Origin: Planctomycetota bacterium
GTDB taxonomy: Bacteria > Planctomycetota > Phycisphaerae > WQYP01
NCBI GenBank assembly: GCA_023489375.1
Contig: JAMDCX010000014.1
Location: 1 to 24,263, forward strand
Direction of reading: 5' to 3'
DNA: 24,263 nucleotides
A model generated the notes under the pieces. It was not told where the DNA came from and searched no databases. It saw nothing but the letters and a program-made list of their open reading frames with translations. Of this stretch, positions 7,661 to 14,361 are shown one piece after another; within the stretch, counting starts at the first letter, position 1, and each line of letters opens with the position of its first letter. Made by a program: the position numbers and the translations under genes.

Positions 7661-8596
7661 TTATCTGGACAGGCTTCGAGGACGACGCATGGGAGCCGCT
7701 GTCAGTAGCGTCCGAAGGGAAGGGGAGTGTATTCCCAATGCCGTCAGAGCATCATTGTGAACAATTTGGCGCAATATTTCCCGCGGAATCACCGGCAATT
7801 GCGACCCCATGGCATATTCATTGATGTTGTAGAGCGTTTCAATACATTCTGCGGCGGTGGAAAATGGGAAATCACTTCCGAAAAGCAGCTGGCCTGTAAC
7901 CTGCAACTGATAGGCCCGCAGTAAAGCATCCCAGGCCAGCCAGGACCGTCGCAGTAAACCGGCAATGCAGGAAAAAACATTGGTATGTTTGGCCAAAAGA
8001 GTCAGAGTTTCATCTACCCATGGATAACCGAGATGACTGATGACCAGCTTTAACTCCGGAAAACTGCGTGCCACTTCATCCAGCAGCAGGGGCCGGGCAT
8101 ATTCTAAACGGGTACCGGCGGCGATATACGGTCCGCTGGAGAAAACCACCGGCAATTTCAGCGCGGCGGCGGCTTCATAGATACGCATGGCTTGCGTATC
8201 GCATGGGTGACAATCCTGGGCCGCCGGGCAGATAACCAGTCCTTTGAAGAACGGATTCCGACTGATTTCCGTCAGTTGCGCTAGAGCGTTGGATTCGGTA
8301 GGATCTATTCCGGCAAAACCGATTGCCTGGCTGGCGTGTTCACGGCAATAATCCGCAATAAGTTCATCAGGAATCTGTGCGCCAAGATACCGGCTTTTGA
8401 AGCCCAGCACCAGACTGACATCGACCGGTGCACACGCCAGGTAGTGCGAGGCCGTGTCCGCTTTGGGCAGCAATCGGACCTGTTCACGACCAAAGCGGAT
8501 GGGTTGCGCAATACGGTCAATAGCCTCACGCCCCAGCTGCTCCGGGCTTTGCCAGATACTCGTATGACAGTCGATAATCATTTTCTCTGTTTCCAT
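7661..8596 (-). CDS. Amidohydrolase-2 family protein with altered metal motif
   Basis: The 311-residue protein fits the TIM-barrel amidohydrolase-2 family (related to ACMSD-type decarboxylases). Visible are the N-terminal IIDCHTSIWQ, a KGLVICPA strand, LVISHLGYPWVDET with a metal-type His, and LLFGSDFPFS with the conserved Asp near the C-terminus. The first motif, normally His-x-His, reads CHTS, so one metal ligand is missing; the enzyme may use another ligand or have lost activity. Substrate is unknown. The start is either ATG 8596 or ATG 8581; neither has a strong ribosome site. It lies downstream of dnaN-STAS, 293 bases beyond STAS. That gap shows no gene. Confidence 0.75.
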   Translation of the reverse strand: METEKMIIDCHTSIWQSPEQLGREAIDRIAQPIRFGREQVRLLPKADTASHYLACAPVDVSLVLGFKSRYLGAQIPDELIADYCREHASQAIGFAGIDPTESNALAQLTEISRNPFFKGLVICPAAQDCHPCDTQAMRIYEAAAALKLPVVFSSGPYIAAGTRLEYARPLLLDEVARSFPELKLVISHLGYPWVDETLTLLAKHTNVFSCIAGLLRRSWLAWDALLRAYQLQVTGQLLFGSDFPFSTAAECIETLYNINEYAMGSQLPVIPREILRQIVHNDALTALGIHSPSLRTLLTAAPMRRPRSLSR

Positions 8597-8889
8597 ACGG
8601 TATGGGCAACTATGGACTGTCGTCCGACAACAGCATGATCTGATCGAATGAAAAACGCCTCATACATTAAAAATAAAGATACTCTTTTGGCAACTGCGAG
8701 GCAAGGTTGGCTATATGAACAACCAAAGCTGCCTTCATCCAATTCCTGCTGCCTGCGGGTTGGACATCAACATTCCACACGGCCTGGCTTTCAATTTTAA
8801 ATTTAGTACACGCAGGATAAGTCAGACAGCAGGATTCCAGAACAGAACAAGAAATCACCGTGATAGTTATTGGGCTAATCGGGGTGGGG

Positions 8890-9258
8890 CTATCGATTTC
8901 CTTTTACCAGACGCAGCCAGACTTGCATTTTCGCTACGGCTTCCTCGGTATCGGAATGTATCTGGAAGAGAGTGTCAAGGCGAGTGGTGGCAAAGACTTC
9001 ACGGATTTCCGGTCGGATGGCAGCCAGGCGTATTTGTCCCTGTTTTTCCATAAGTTCCCGGCGCAGATTCAACAGGGTTCGCAGGGCCATGGACGACAAG
9101 TGTTGTACGCGAGCGAAGGAAATAATTAAAAGTGGAGGTTGCCGGTTACGCATGGCGTCCGTAATATCACCAGCGATGCGATCCATTACCGTTTCGTCCA
9201 GCAATTGCGTGCAGAGCAACTCCGCAATGACTATTGGATCACGATAAACAATCGCCAC
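8890..9258 (-). CDS. STAS domain protein (anti-sigma factor antagonist type)
   Basis: A single STAS domain of 122 residues. The central stretch SFARVQHLSSMALRTLL matches the strand-loop-helix holding the serine that anti-sigma kinases phosphorylate; S55/S56 are the candidates. The usual DSSGL appears as SSMAL, resembling the LSSAAL form common in planctomycetes. Such proteins free a sigma factor by binding its anti-sigma partner, or relay signals in other switches; no anti-sigma kinase is in the window. It follows dnaN by 73 bases without a clear terminator. The annotated GTG start has no ribosome site, while a GGAGGT at 9286-9291 precedes in-frame ATC codons, so the real start may be a few codons upstream. 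Confidence 0.82.
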   Translation of the reverse strand: MAIVYRDPIVIAELLCTQLLDETVMDRIAGDITDAMRNRQPPLLIISFARVQHLSSMALRTLLNLRRELMEKQGQIRLAAIRPEIREVFATTRLDTLFQIHSDTEEAVAKMQVWLRLVKGNR

Positions 9259-9285
9259 TGGTGAGTCGGTATTATTGATGATGCC

Positions 9286-9291
9286 ACCTCC
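9286..9291 (-). promoter_or_regulatory. Orphan Shine-Dalgarno site before STAS gene
   Basis: GGAGGT on the minus strand is followed 3 and 6 bases later by in-frame ATC codons (9280-9282 and 9277-9279), with no ATG, GTG or TTG at useful spacing in the STAS frame. The next in-frame start codon is GTG at 9256-9258, 27 bases away. Initiation at ATC, or a sequence error, would explain this. Confidence 0.4.
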
Positions 9292-9331
9292 GCATTGGAA
9301 GCCAGACCTAATAGGATGAAATTCCGTTCCG

Positions 9332-10492
9332 TCAGCTTAAGTTCACCGGCATAATAACATAGAGGAAATTGGGTCCGGCGCGAAGTAATCCGGGCTTGGC
9401 GGCGGATTTCAGTTCCAGCGTTACATCTTCTGCCGGAGCTACCTTTAAAGCGTCCAGCAGGTATTGCGGATTAAAACCGACGTCCAGGGGTTCGCCGGAA
9501 AATTCGATCGGCATTTCCACCTTGGCCTCTCCGACATCTGGCGACCGTCCTGAAATCGTCAGAACTTTTGCCGTAAAGTTGAGACGCACCGAACGTGAAT
9601 CATCGTTGGTCAACAGTGCGGCGCGGCGAACTGCGCTTTGCAGCCGGTCCCGGTTAAGACTGGTTTTGCGGTCACAATCTTTAGGAATTACATCTTGATA
9701 TGGAGGAAAGGCTCCTTCCACCAACAAGGCGCTGAATGTGGCGGCAGGCTGTGGCATCGGTTTGGACTTGTCTCCATCGGCTGGAACTTGCGCCGGAAGA
9801 ACACGACCGTAAATTTTATTCTCACGGAACTGCAGTTCCACCGTGCTTTCCCGCACTGTCAGCAGACGCTCCAGTAAAGCCAACGCTTTAATCGGGACCA
9901 CGGCGGAAACATCCTTACTTTCGCCACCGTGCGTTTCATCCCGGGTTTGCGACAGCCGATGTCCGTCGGTGGCCACCAGCGATAATTTCTTGCCCTTACG
10001 TTCAAACAGGACACCATTGATAGCATAGCGACTCATTTCTTTGGCGGCGGCAAAGCGTGTGCGATCCAGCATATCTTTAAGCATGCCGGCGGAAATGGAG
10101 AAATCCGGTGGACCGTCAAATCCACTAACGGATGGAAATTCTTCGGGATTGAATCCCAAAAGAGTGAACATGCTGTCGGAACCTTTAATGGTGGCCTTTT
10201 CGCCTTCGGTATCCAGCGTAATAGTTTCATCCGGCGAGTTATTGACAATCTCACTGAGTTTCCCCGCCGGCAGTAACACCGTGCCTTCCTGACTGATGTC
10301 CACTTGCGCGATGGTGGTTTCCAAAGTCATTTCCAGATCAGTGGAGATCAGCCGTAACGCCTTTTCCCGGCCATTGGCAACAGTGCTGATCCGCACGCAG
10401 GAGAGCACCGGTTTGGGCGAGCGAGCCGGAACCACTCCACAGGCCAGAGCAAGTACTTCCACGAGGGCTTGACGATGCACGATGGCTTTCAT
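9332..10492 (-). CDS. dnaN: DNA polymerase III beta subunit (sliding clamp)
   Basis: DnaN forms the ring that tethers DNA polymerase III to DNA and docks MutS, ligase and other partners. The 386-residue protein shows three successive clamp domains: an opening MKAIVHRQALVEVLALACGV, the LLPAGKLSEIVNN segment near 80, the inter-domain EEFPSVSGFDGP near 118, VATDGHRLS near 175, and the closing NFLYVIMPVNLS. The last motif is normally YVVMPM and forms part of the partner-binding pocket. Start ATG is preceded by AGGAAG. dnaA, recF and gyrB are not adjacent, and I see no cluster of DnaA boxes, so this is probably not the origin. It likely leads into the STAS gene. Confidence 0.96.
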   Translation of the reverse strand: MKAIVHRQALVEVLALACGVVPARSPKPVLSCVRISTVANGREKALRLISTDLEMTLETTIAQVDISQEGTVLLPAGKLSEIVNNSPDETITLDTEGEKATIKGSDSMFTLLGFNPEEFPSVSGFDGPPDFSISAGMLKDMLDRTRFAAAKEMSRYAINGVLFERKGKKLSLVATDGHRLSQTRDETHGGESKDVSAVVPIKALALLERLLTVRESTVELQFRENKIYGRVLPAQVPADGDKSKPMPQPAATFSALLVEGAFPPYQDVIPKDCDRKTSLNRDRLQSAVRRAALLTNDDSRSVRLNFTAKVLTISGRSPDVGEAKVEMPIEFSGEPLDVGFNPQYLLDALKVAPAEDVTLELKSAAKPGLLRAGPNFLYVIMPVNLS

Positions 10493-10583
10493 AATGATCT
10501 TCCTGATTAAAAATAATTCTTCTCATCACTACGCCGCCTGACCAGTTGCCGCACGACGCTTCCGGCAGGACGGTTATCGTAGA

Positions 10584-10612
10584 ATAGTAATCTGGTCTGA
10601 CCAAAACGACAA
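10584..10612 (-). promoter_or_regulatory. Candidate dnaN promoter with palindrome in the spacer
   Basis: TTGTCG (10607-10612) and TACTAT (10584-10589) are 17 bases apart on the minus strand, placing a start about 85 bases before dnaN. The spacer holds the 11-base palindrome TGGTCTGACCA (10593-10603), a possible repressor site. Confidence 0.45.
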
Positions 10613-10791
10613 CCGCCAGGAGCCGATCCGGGTAATAGGCGTGTTACGATGATGTGCTTTTTCTTTTGCATCAAGCCGCGACTTCGCGGATATACATGAA
10701 GAAGATGGTACGCCAAAGAGCCGCATCTATAGGTCATTTCAGGTCTATCGCCATACCGTCCATTACCCGAATATGCTCTCAGTCAATAAAA

Positions 10792-10825
10792 TTTTGCCAA
10801 TGTGAAAATTAAATTATTGGCAAAA
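10792..10825. promoter_or_regulatory. Operator-like inverted repeat
   Basis: Perfect 10-base arms TTTTGCCAAT and ATTGGCAAAA flank a 14-base AT-rich centre. No T-run gives it terminator character. The position between divergent genes and the arm spacing (about 2.4 helical turns centre to centre) suit a dimeric DNA-binding protein. Confidence 0.4.
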
Positions 10826-10860
10826 CAAAAAGTTAATTATGCACAAAAGCGAATATCCAG

Positions 10861-11021
10861 ATGCTGCCGACATCTGCTCGTCGCCAAGATTATACTCAAC
10901 TCGGGCGGCCGTGATACATTTGCACTGGCAGATTTTTCCCAAAAATGGGCCATTTATTGAATTTTCAGGCCATTGTAATGTACCGCCAGACGCCGAGCGG
11001 AGTATAATCATCTGTCAGCAT
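10861..11021 (+). ncRNA. Candidate structured RNA: 161-nt long imperfect hairpin
   Basis: Nested pairings run almost end to end: ATGCT (10861) with AGCAT (11017), GACA (10869) with TGTC (11013), GATTATACTC (10888) with GAGTATAATC (11000), CTCGG (10900) with CCGAG (10993), GCGG (10905) with CCGC (10983), TACATT (10915) with AATGTA (10977), and TGGC (10926) with GCCA (10969). A 15-base bulge faces 3 bases inside the outer stem. Length and bulged-rod shape recall 6S RNA, but no sequence motif proves it. The strand is assumed from the terminator-like hairpin just after. No good promoter is seen. It may instead be the structured leader of the sigma gene or a palindromic repeat. Confidence 0.4.
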
Positions 11022-11029
11022 TATCAGAC

Positions 11030-11053
11030 GCAGCCAATTTTGGTTGCCTTTAC
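11030..11053 (+). terminator. Terminator-like hairpin after the long hairpin
   Basis: GCAGCCA (11030-11036) pairs with TGGTTGC (11041-11047), one G-T pair, loop of four, followed by only CTTTACC. The short T-run makes this weak. Confidence 0.3.
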
Positions 11054-11075
11054 CGCAAAAAAAATAGATATTTTG

Positions 11076-11105
11076 TTGTTTCTTTATCCAATAAAGCAAG
11101 ATAAA
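11076..11105 (+). promoter_or_regulatory. Candidate promoter of the sigma gene
   Basis: TTGTTT (11076-11081) and GATAAA (11100-11105) are 18 bases apart in an AT-rich stretch; the start codon is about 35 bases further on. Confidence 0.35.
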
Positions 11106-11138
11106 ATAATCAGTGTGTGAACAAGGAGTGTGTGCTCC

Positions 11139-12929
11139 ATGATCTGGTCTGATCCCAAAATTGAAGAACTGGCGCGGCAAATGACCTTTACGCCGTTAGC
11201 TAAACGACACGAGCAACTTCGGGCGGCGCTAGTGCTCATGGGTCACATTGACACAACGGAAGATTATCCCTGGGAATTTGTTCAATATCGACTTACCGGC
11301 TATCGCCCTAAGGAATCGGCGGATCACATTATTTCCGGTCGGGCTTTACTGGCGGATATTGCGGCACTGGTGGAGACCGTCTCGGATACGTTGAATATTG
11401 CGGTCCACGATGCGGGCGATACGGTGATTTCGCTGGAACAGATCACGGAAAAATTCAAAGTATCCACCAAAACCATTCAGCGCTGGCGCAGGCGTGGTTT
11501 GCCGGCTATGCGATTTGTTTATCCCGATGGCATTAAGCGGCTGGGATTTCTGGCGCGTGATGTAGAGCGATTTGCAACGCAATTTGCACAACGAGTAGAA
11601 AAATCAGCGCGCTTTCGCCAGGTTTCAGAAGCGGAAAAACACGACATTATCCGCCGGGCACGGCGTATGACGGAGCGTTGTCATTGCCGATTGAAAATTA
11701 TTTCATGCCGTATTGCGCGTCATACCGGACGCAGCCCGGAAACGATTCGTTATTTGATTCGCCGCTGGGATGAGGAACATCCCGAGCAGGCAATTTTTCC
11801 GGATGCTCCCGGCCCGCTGACTGAGCGGGACAAGCATATAATCGTGAATTGTCTGGAGCGCGGAATTTCCGTCAACAGTTTGGCGCGGCGTTACGGCCGC
11901 ACGCGTTCGCGTATTTATCGGGTGGCCAGCGAAGACCGGGCCCAGCGTCTTAAAAATATGGTGATCCGGTTCGTTACCAATCCCTTATTTGACCATCCGG
12001 ATGCGGATGAGATTATTCTTAAACTATTGCCGGAAAAGGCGCGGCAGCAGGGAGAATATCCGCTGACCGGTGTGGAAATCCGGGAACAAATTGTACTGCG
12101 GCAGCCTAATGATATTCCAGCCTATCTGGCAGAAGTGTTCAGGCAGCCCATTCTATCGCACGCGCTGGTGCTGGATGCTTTTCGGCGAATGAATTATCTT
12201 AAAGCCAAGGCGGCGCGGCTGCAGGCGCGTCTGGATGTGACCAGAGTCCGGGCGGCGGATATGGAAAACATTGAGTCGCTTCTGGAAAATGCGGGGATTA
12301 TTCGTAATCAGATACTCCAGACACATCTGCGTGTGGTGGTGCATGTGGCCAGGAAACACCAGCGGGCACGTCAGGACCTCTTTGAACTTATTTCCGATGG
12401 CAATCTCTGGATGCTCCGCGCAGTGGATACCTTCGATTTTTCACGCGGCGTTAAGTTCAGCACCTATCTGACGTATGTGTTAATGAAAAATTTTGCCCGC
12501 CGAATGAGCGATAACAGCACCCGTGTGGATGAACGGCTGGTAAGTACGCAAAATGATCTGTTGGACAAACTCGATGCCGCTCCGGAACAAAATGTTCCCG
12601 ACGCGGTGGATACGTTGTTAATGCAGGGAAGACTGATGGATGCCCTGCAGAAACTTCCCCAGAGGGAACGCCATCTGGTTGCGGCCCATTATGGATTGGA
12701 AGCCGGGCAGGGGCCGTTAAGTCATTCCCAGCTTGCCCGGCAAATGGGTATTACCAAAACGCGGGTCCGGCAATTGGAAATGCGGGCTTTGGGCCAGTTG
12801 CGCCTGATGCTTGAAGAACAGATCGACCGGCAAGCCGCGGAAATCATCGGGGTAAGTGGGATACAAATGTCCGGAGATGATACTCCCACCGATGCCAATA
12901 GAACCGCCGCGTCGGAGGTTCTGGCGTAA
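11139..12929 (+). CDS. Sigma-70 family RNA polymerase sigma factor with N-terminal HTH modules
   Basis: The C-terminal half carries sigma region 2 (residues ~385-457; HLRVVVHVARKH, then LFELISDGNLWMLRAVD for core binding and FDFSRGVKFSTYLTYVLMKNFAR for -10 melting and recognition) and region 4 (~500-560; LPQRERHLVAAHYGL and an HTH ending TKTRVRQLEMRAL, for -35 reading). Region 3 is short. The first ~380 residues replace region 1 with several putative helix-turn-helix segments: ISLEQITEKFKVSTKTIQRW (98-117), RIARHTGRSPETIRYLIRRW (191-210) and ISVNSLARRYGRTRSRIYRV (243-262). This layout resembles a sigma group I associate with planctomycetes. I chose the ATG preceded by AGGAG at 11124-11128. 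It is probably an alternative sigma with an extra DNA-binding surface; targets are unknown. Confidence 0.88.
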   Translation: MIWSDPKIEELARQMTFTPLAKRHEQLRAALVLMGHIDTTEDYPWEFVQYRLTGYRPKESADHIISGRALLADIAALVETVSDTLNIAVHDAGDTVISLEQITEKFKVSTKTIQRWRRRGLPAMRFVYPDGIKRLGFLARDVERFATQFAQRVEKSARFRQVSEAEKHDIIRRARRMTERCHCRLKIISCRIARHTGRSPETIRYLIRRWDEEHPEQAIFPDAPGPLTERDKHIIVNCLERGISVNSLARRYGRTRSRIYRVASEDRAQRLKNMVIRFVTNPLFDHPDADEIILKLLPEKARQQGEYPLTGVEIREQIVLRQPNDIPAYLAEVFRQPILSHALVLDAFRRMNYLKAKAARLQARLDVTRVRAADMENIESLLENAGIIRNQILQTHLRVVVHVARKHQRARQDLFELISDGNLWMLRAVDTFDFSRGVKFSTYLTYVLMKNFARRMSDNSTRVDERLVSTQNDLLDKLDAAPEQNVPDAVDTLLMQGRLMDALQKLPQRERHLVAAHYGLEAGQGPLSHSQLARQMGITKTRVRQLEMRALGQLRLMLEEQIDRQAAEIIGVSGIQMSGDDTPTDANRTAASEVLA

Positions 12930-13037
12930 TATATTGCTGCTCACAGCGCCGGGAGAAATGGCGGCCGGATACTGTGACGATAAACCCCGTGGCCGCGGGA
13001 CGACGGAAATAGGGTATATCCCACCGGGGATATTAAC

Positions 13038-13056
13038 CGGCACATTGAATGTGCCG
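13038..13056. promoter_or_regulatory. Perfect hairpin after the sigma gene
   Basis: CGGCACAT and ATGTGCCG form a perfect 8-base stem with loop TGA. A T-run lies about 16 bases further on, too distant for a standard intrinsic terminator. It could still stabilise or end the sigma transcript, or be a protein-binding palindrome. Confidence 0.4.
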
Positions 13057-13112
13057 ACTAACATACTGACGTAATTTTTTTGTACAGCAAAATTACCTGT
13101 AATCAATCAAAT

Positions 13113-13238
13113 GTAGTATCCCCGAAGTTGTTTGACATATTGGAGAGCGAGACAATCCGAGCCGCGACCGTAAGGGAGCGTTTCCAGGCCACGTGCCGGA
13201 GAGCCGATGTAACTGTAAACAAGCGTTTGGGACACTAC
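13113..13238 (+). ncRNA. Candidate structured RNA with GNRA-capped stem
   Basis: Nested pairs: GTAGT (13113) with ACTAC (13234), CCC (13121) with GGG (13229), TTGTTT (13128) with AAACAA (13217), ACAT (13135) with ATGT (13207). Inside is CGCGACCGTAAGGGAGCG (13163-13180), which folds as CGC-GA-CC, loop GTAA, GG-GA-GCG: a GNRA tetraloop on a stem with tandem sheared-type G-A pairs. The tetraloop appears only when the plus strand is the RNA. It may be an independent RNA, the 3' part of the sigma transcript, or a repeat. No clear promoter or terminator flanks it. Confidence 0.4.
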
Positions 13239-13394
13239 ACTAAGTAGGAATGTAAAATGAATCATCCTCTGTCAATTGATAAAAATTGCTTCCTACATGA
13301 GATTTTTCTCAATGATAGTGTAAATCATTCTGCGTTCCTGCTTAGAATACGCCAGTTATTCATACGAATGGCAGGCGACGTATGTCATTAGGCC

Positions 13395-13440
13395 GTGAAC
13401 GGTTACGATTTTATGCGGCTATTGGCTCATGAACGGTTAC
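13395..13440 (+). repeat. Pair of GTGAACGGTTAC words
   Basis: GTGAACGGTTAC (13395-13406) and ATGAACGGTTAC (13429-13440) are direct copies of the terminal word of the MITE-like elements, with ATGCGGCTATT from the second repeat family between them. They look like end fragments rather than a whole element, and stop three bases before the permease stop codon. Confidence 0.6.
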
Positions 13441-13443
13441 ACG

Positions 13444-14361
13444 TTACAGCCGTATCCGCGGATCGGCCATGGCAGAGGCAATATCCACCAGTAGATTCAT
13501 TAAAACCAGAATAACGGTGTAGACTAATACAATGCCCAAAACTAGAGGAATATCCTTGTCCAGACAGGCATTGACAAACACCTCACCCAGGCCGGGAATG
13601 GCAAAAATTTTCTCTACTACAAAAGAACCGGTTAAGACACTGGCAGTAGCGGGGCCTAAATAAGACAGTACCGCAATGGAAGCATTGGGCAAAACATGAC
13701 CGGCGATTACTTTCATGGGAGACAACCCCTTGGCTCTTGCGGTGCGGACGAAATCGGCGGAAATAACATCCAGTGTGCTGGCGCGGGATAAACGGCTTAT
13801 ATAGGCCAGAAATGGAACCGCCAGGGTAAACGCCGGCAAAATTAATTGCCGCAGCGTGCCCCAGCCACCGGATGGCAACAGTGAAGTTTCCACGGCTAAC
13901 AGCATCAGCAGCCCGGACCCGATTACAAATGTCGGCAAGCTGATACCTAACAGTGTGCCTACGGTTAAGGCCATATCCGGCCAGCGCCCGCGAAACACGG
14001 CCCCCAGGACTCCCGCTCCGACTCCCAGCCAAAGCGCTATAAGTAAAGCCATGGAACCCAAGGCCACCGATACCGGAAGACTGTTGCGGATTACATCCAG
14101 CACAGTCCAGTTGGCATAACTGATAGTCGGGCCAAAGTTGCCGTGCGCGAGCACCTGCCAACCATAGGCGAGATACGCATGGAAATCACCTTTATTGAGG
14201 TGGTACTCTTGCCGCAACGCGGCCAGAACCGCTGGCGGCGGCTGTTTTTTGCCGATAAACGGATCCCCCGGCGTGGCCATGAGCAACCAGAAAGTCACGG
14301 TATATACCAGCCATACCACAACTATAGATTGCAGCAATCGCGAGAGAATAAATTTTTTCAT
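13444..14361 (-). CDS. ABC transporter permease, OppB/DppB type
   Basis: One of two membrane subunits of a peptide or nickel-type ABC importer. The 305-residue protein opens with a membrane helix (IVVVWLVYTVTFWLLM) followed by the family's ATPGDP motif, and has about six hydrophobic segments. The cytoplasmic EAA loop, which contacts the ATPase, reads VRTARAKGLSPMKVIAGHVLPNA near residues 206-228. IFAIPGLGEVFVNA is also typical of OppB. Its start overlaps the stop of the binding-protein gene in an ATGA, with GGAGG inside that gene, so the two are translationally coupled. The partner permease (OppC) and ATPases (OppD, OppF) are absent downstream, where repeats begin at once. Confidence 0.93.
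   Translation of the reverse strand: MKKFILSRLLQSIVVVWLVYTVTFWLLMATPGDPFIGKKQPPPAVLAALRQEYHLNKGDFHAYLAYGWQVLAHGNFGPTISYANWTVLDVIRNSLPVSVALGSMALLIALWLGVGAGVLGAVFRGRWPDMALTVGTLLGISLPTFVIGSGLLMLLAVETSLLPSGGWGTLRQLILPAFTLAVPFLAYISRLSRASTLDVISADFVRTARAKGLSPMKVIAGHVLPNASIAVLSYLGPATASVLTGSFVVEKIFAIPGLGEVFVNACLDKDIPLVLGIVLVYTVILVLMNLLVDIASAMADPRIRL

Larger units (their letters stand above)
10493..11138. other. Divergent control region between dnaN and sigma gene
   Basis: No supported gene. A 76-codon minus-strand frame ending at 10507 lacks a ribosome site and recognisable features. The region holds the dnaN promoter candidate, an AT-rich inverted repeat (10792-10825), a long imperfect hairpin (10861-11021), a terminator-like hairpin (11030-11047) and a promoter candidate for the sigma gene. 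Confidence 0.6.
12930..13443. other. Intergenic stretch after the sigma gene
   Basis: No supported gene. It contains a strong hairpin (13038-13056), a nested structured-RNA candidate (13113-13238), several small AT-rich hairpins (for example GTAGGAA at 13244 with TTCCTAC at 13290, and AATGAT with ATCATT near 13312-13330), and two copies of GTGAACGGTTAC-type words at 13395-13406 and 13429-13440, right at the end of the next gene. Confidence 0.55.

Noticed and set aside
10507..10737. 76-codon minus-strand frame just upstream of dnaN
   Set aside because: No ribosome site, Arg-rich accidental composition, and the better dnaN promoter lies inside it.
9332..11138. Replication origin next to dnaN
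   Set aside because: No dnaA, recF or gyrB neighbours and no DnaA-box cluster in the intergenic region, despite AT-rich DNA near 10800.
12717..13106. 129-codon minus-strand frame overlapping the sigma gene end
   Set aside because: It is mostly antisense to sigma region 4 and has no independent support.
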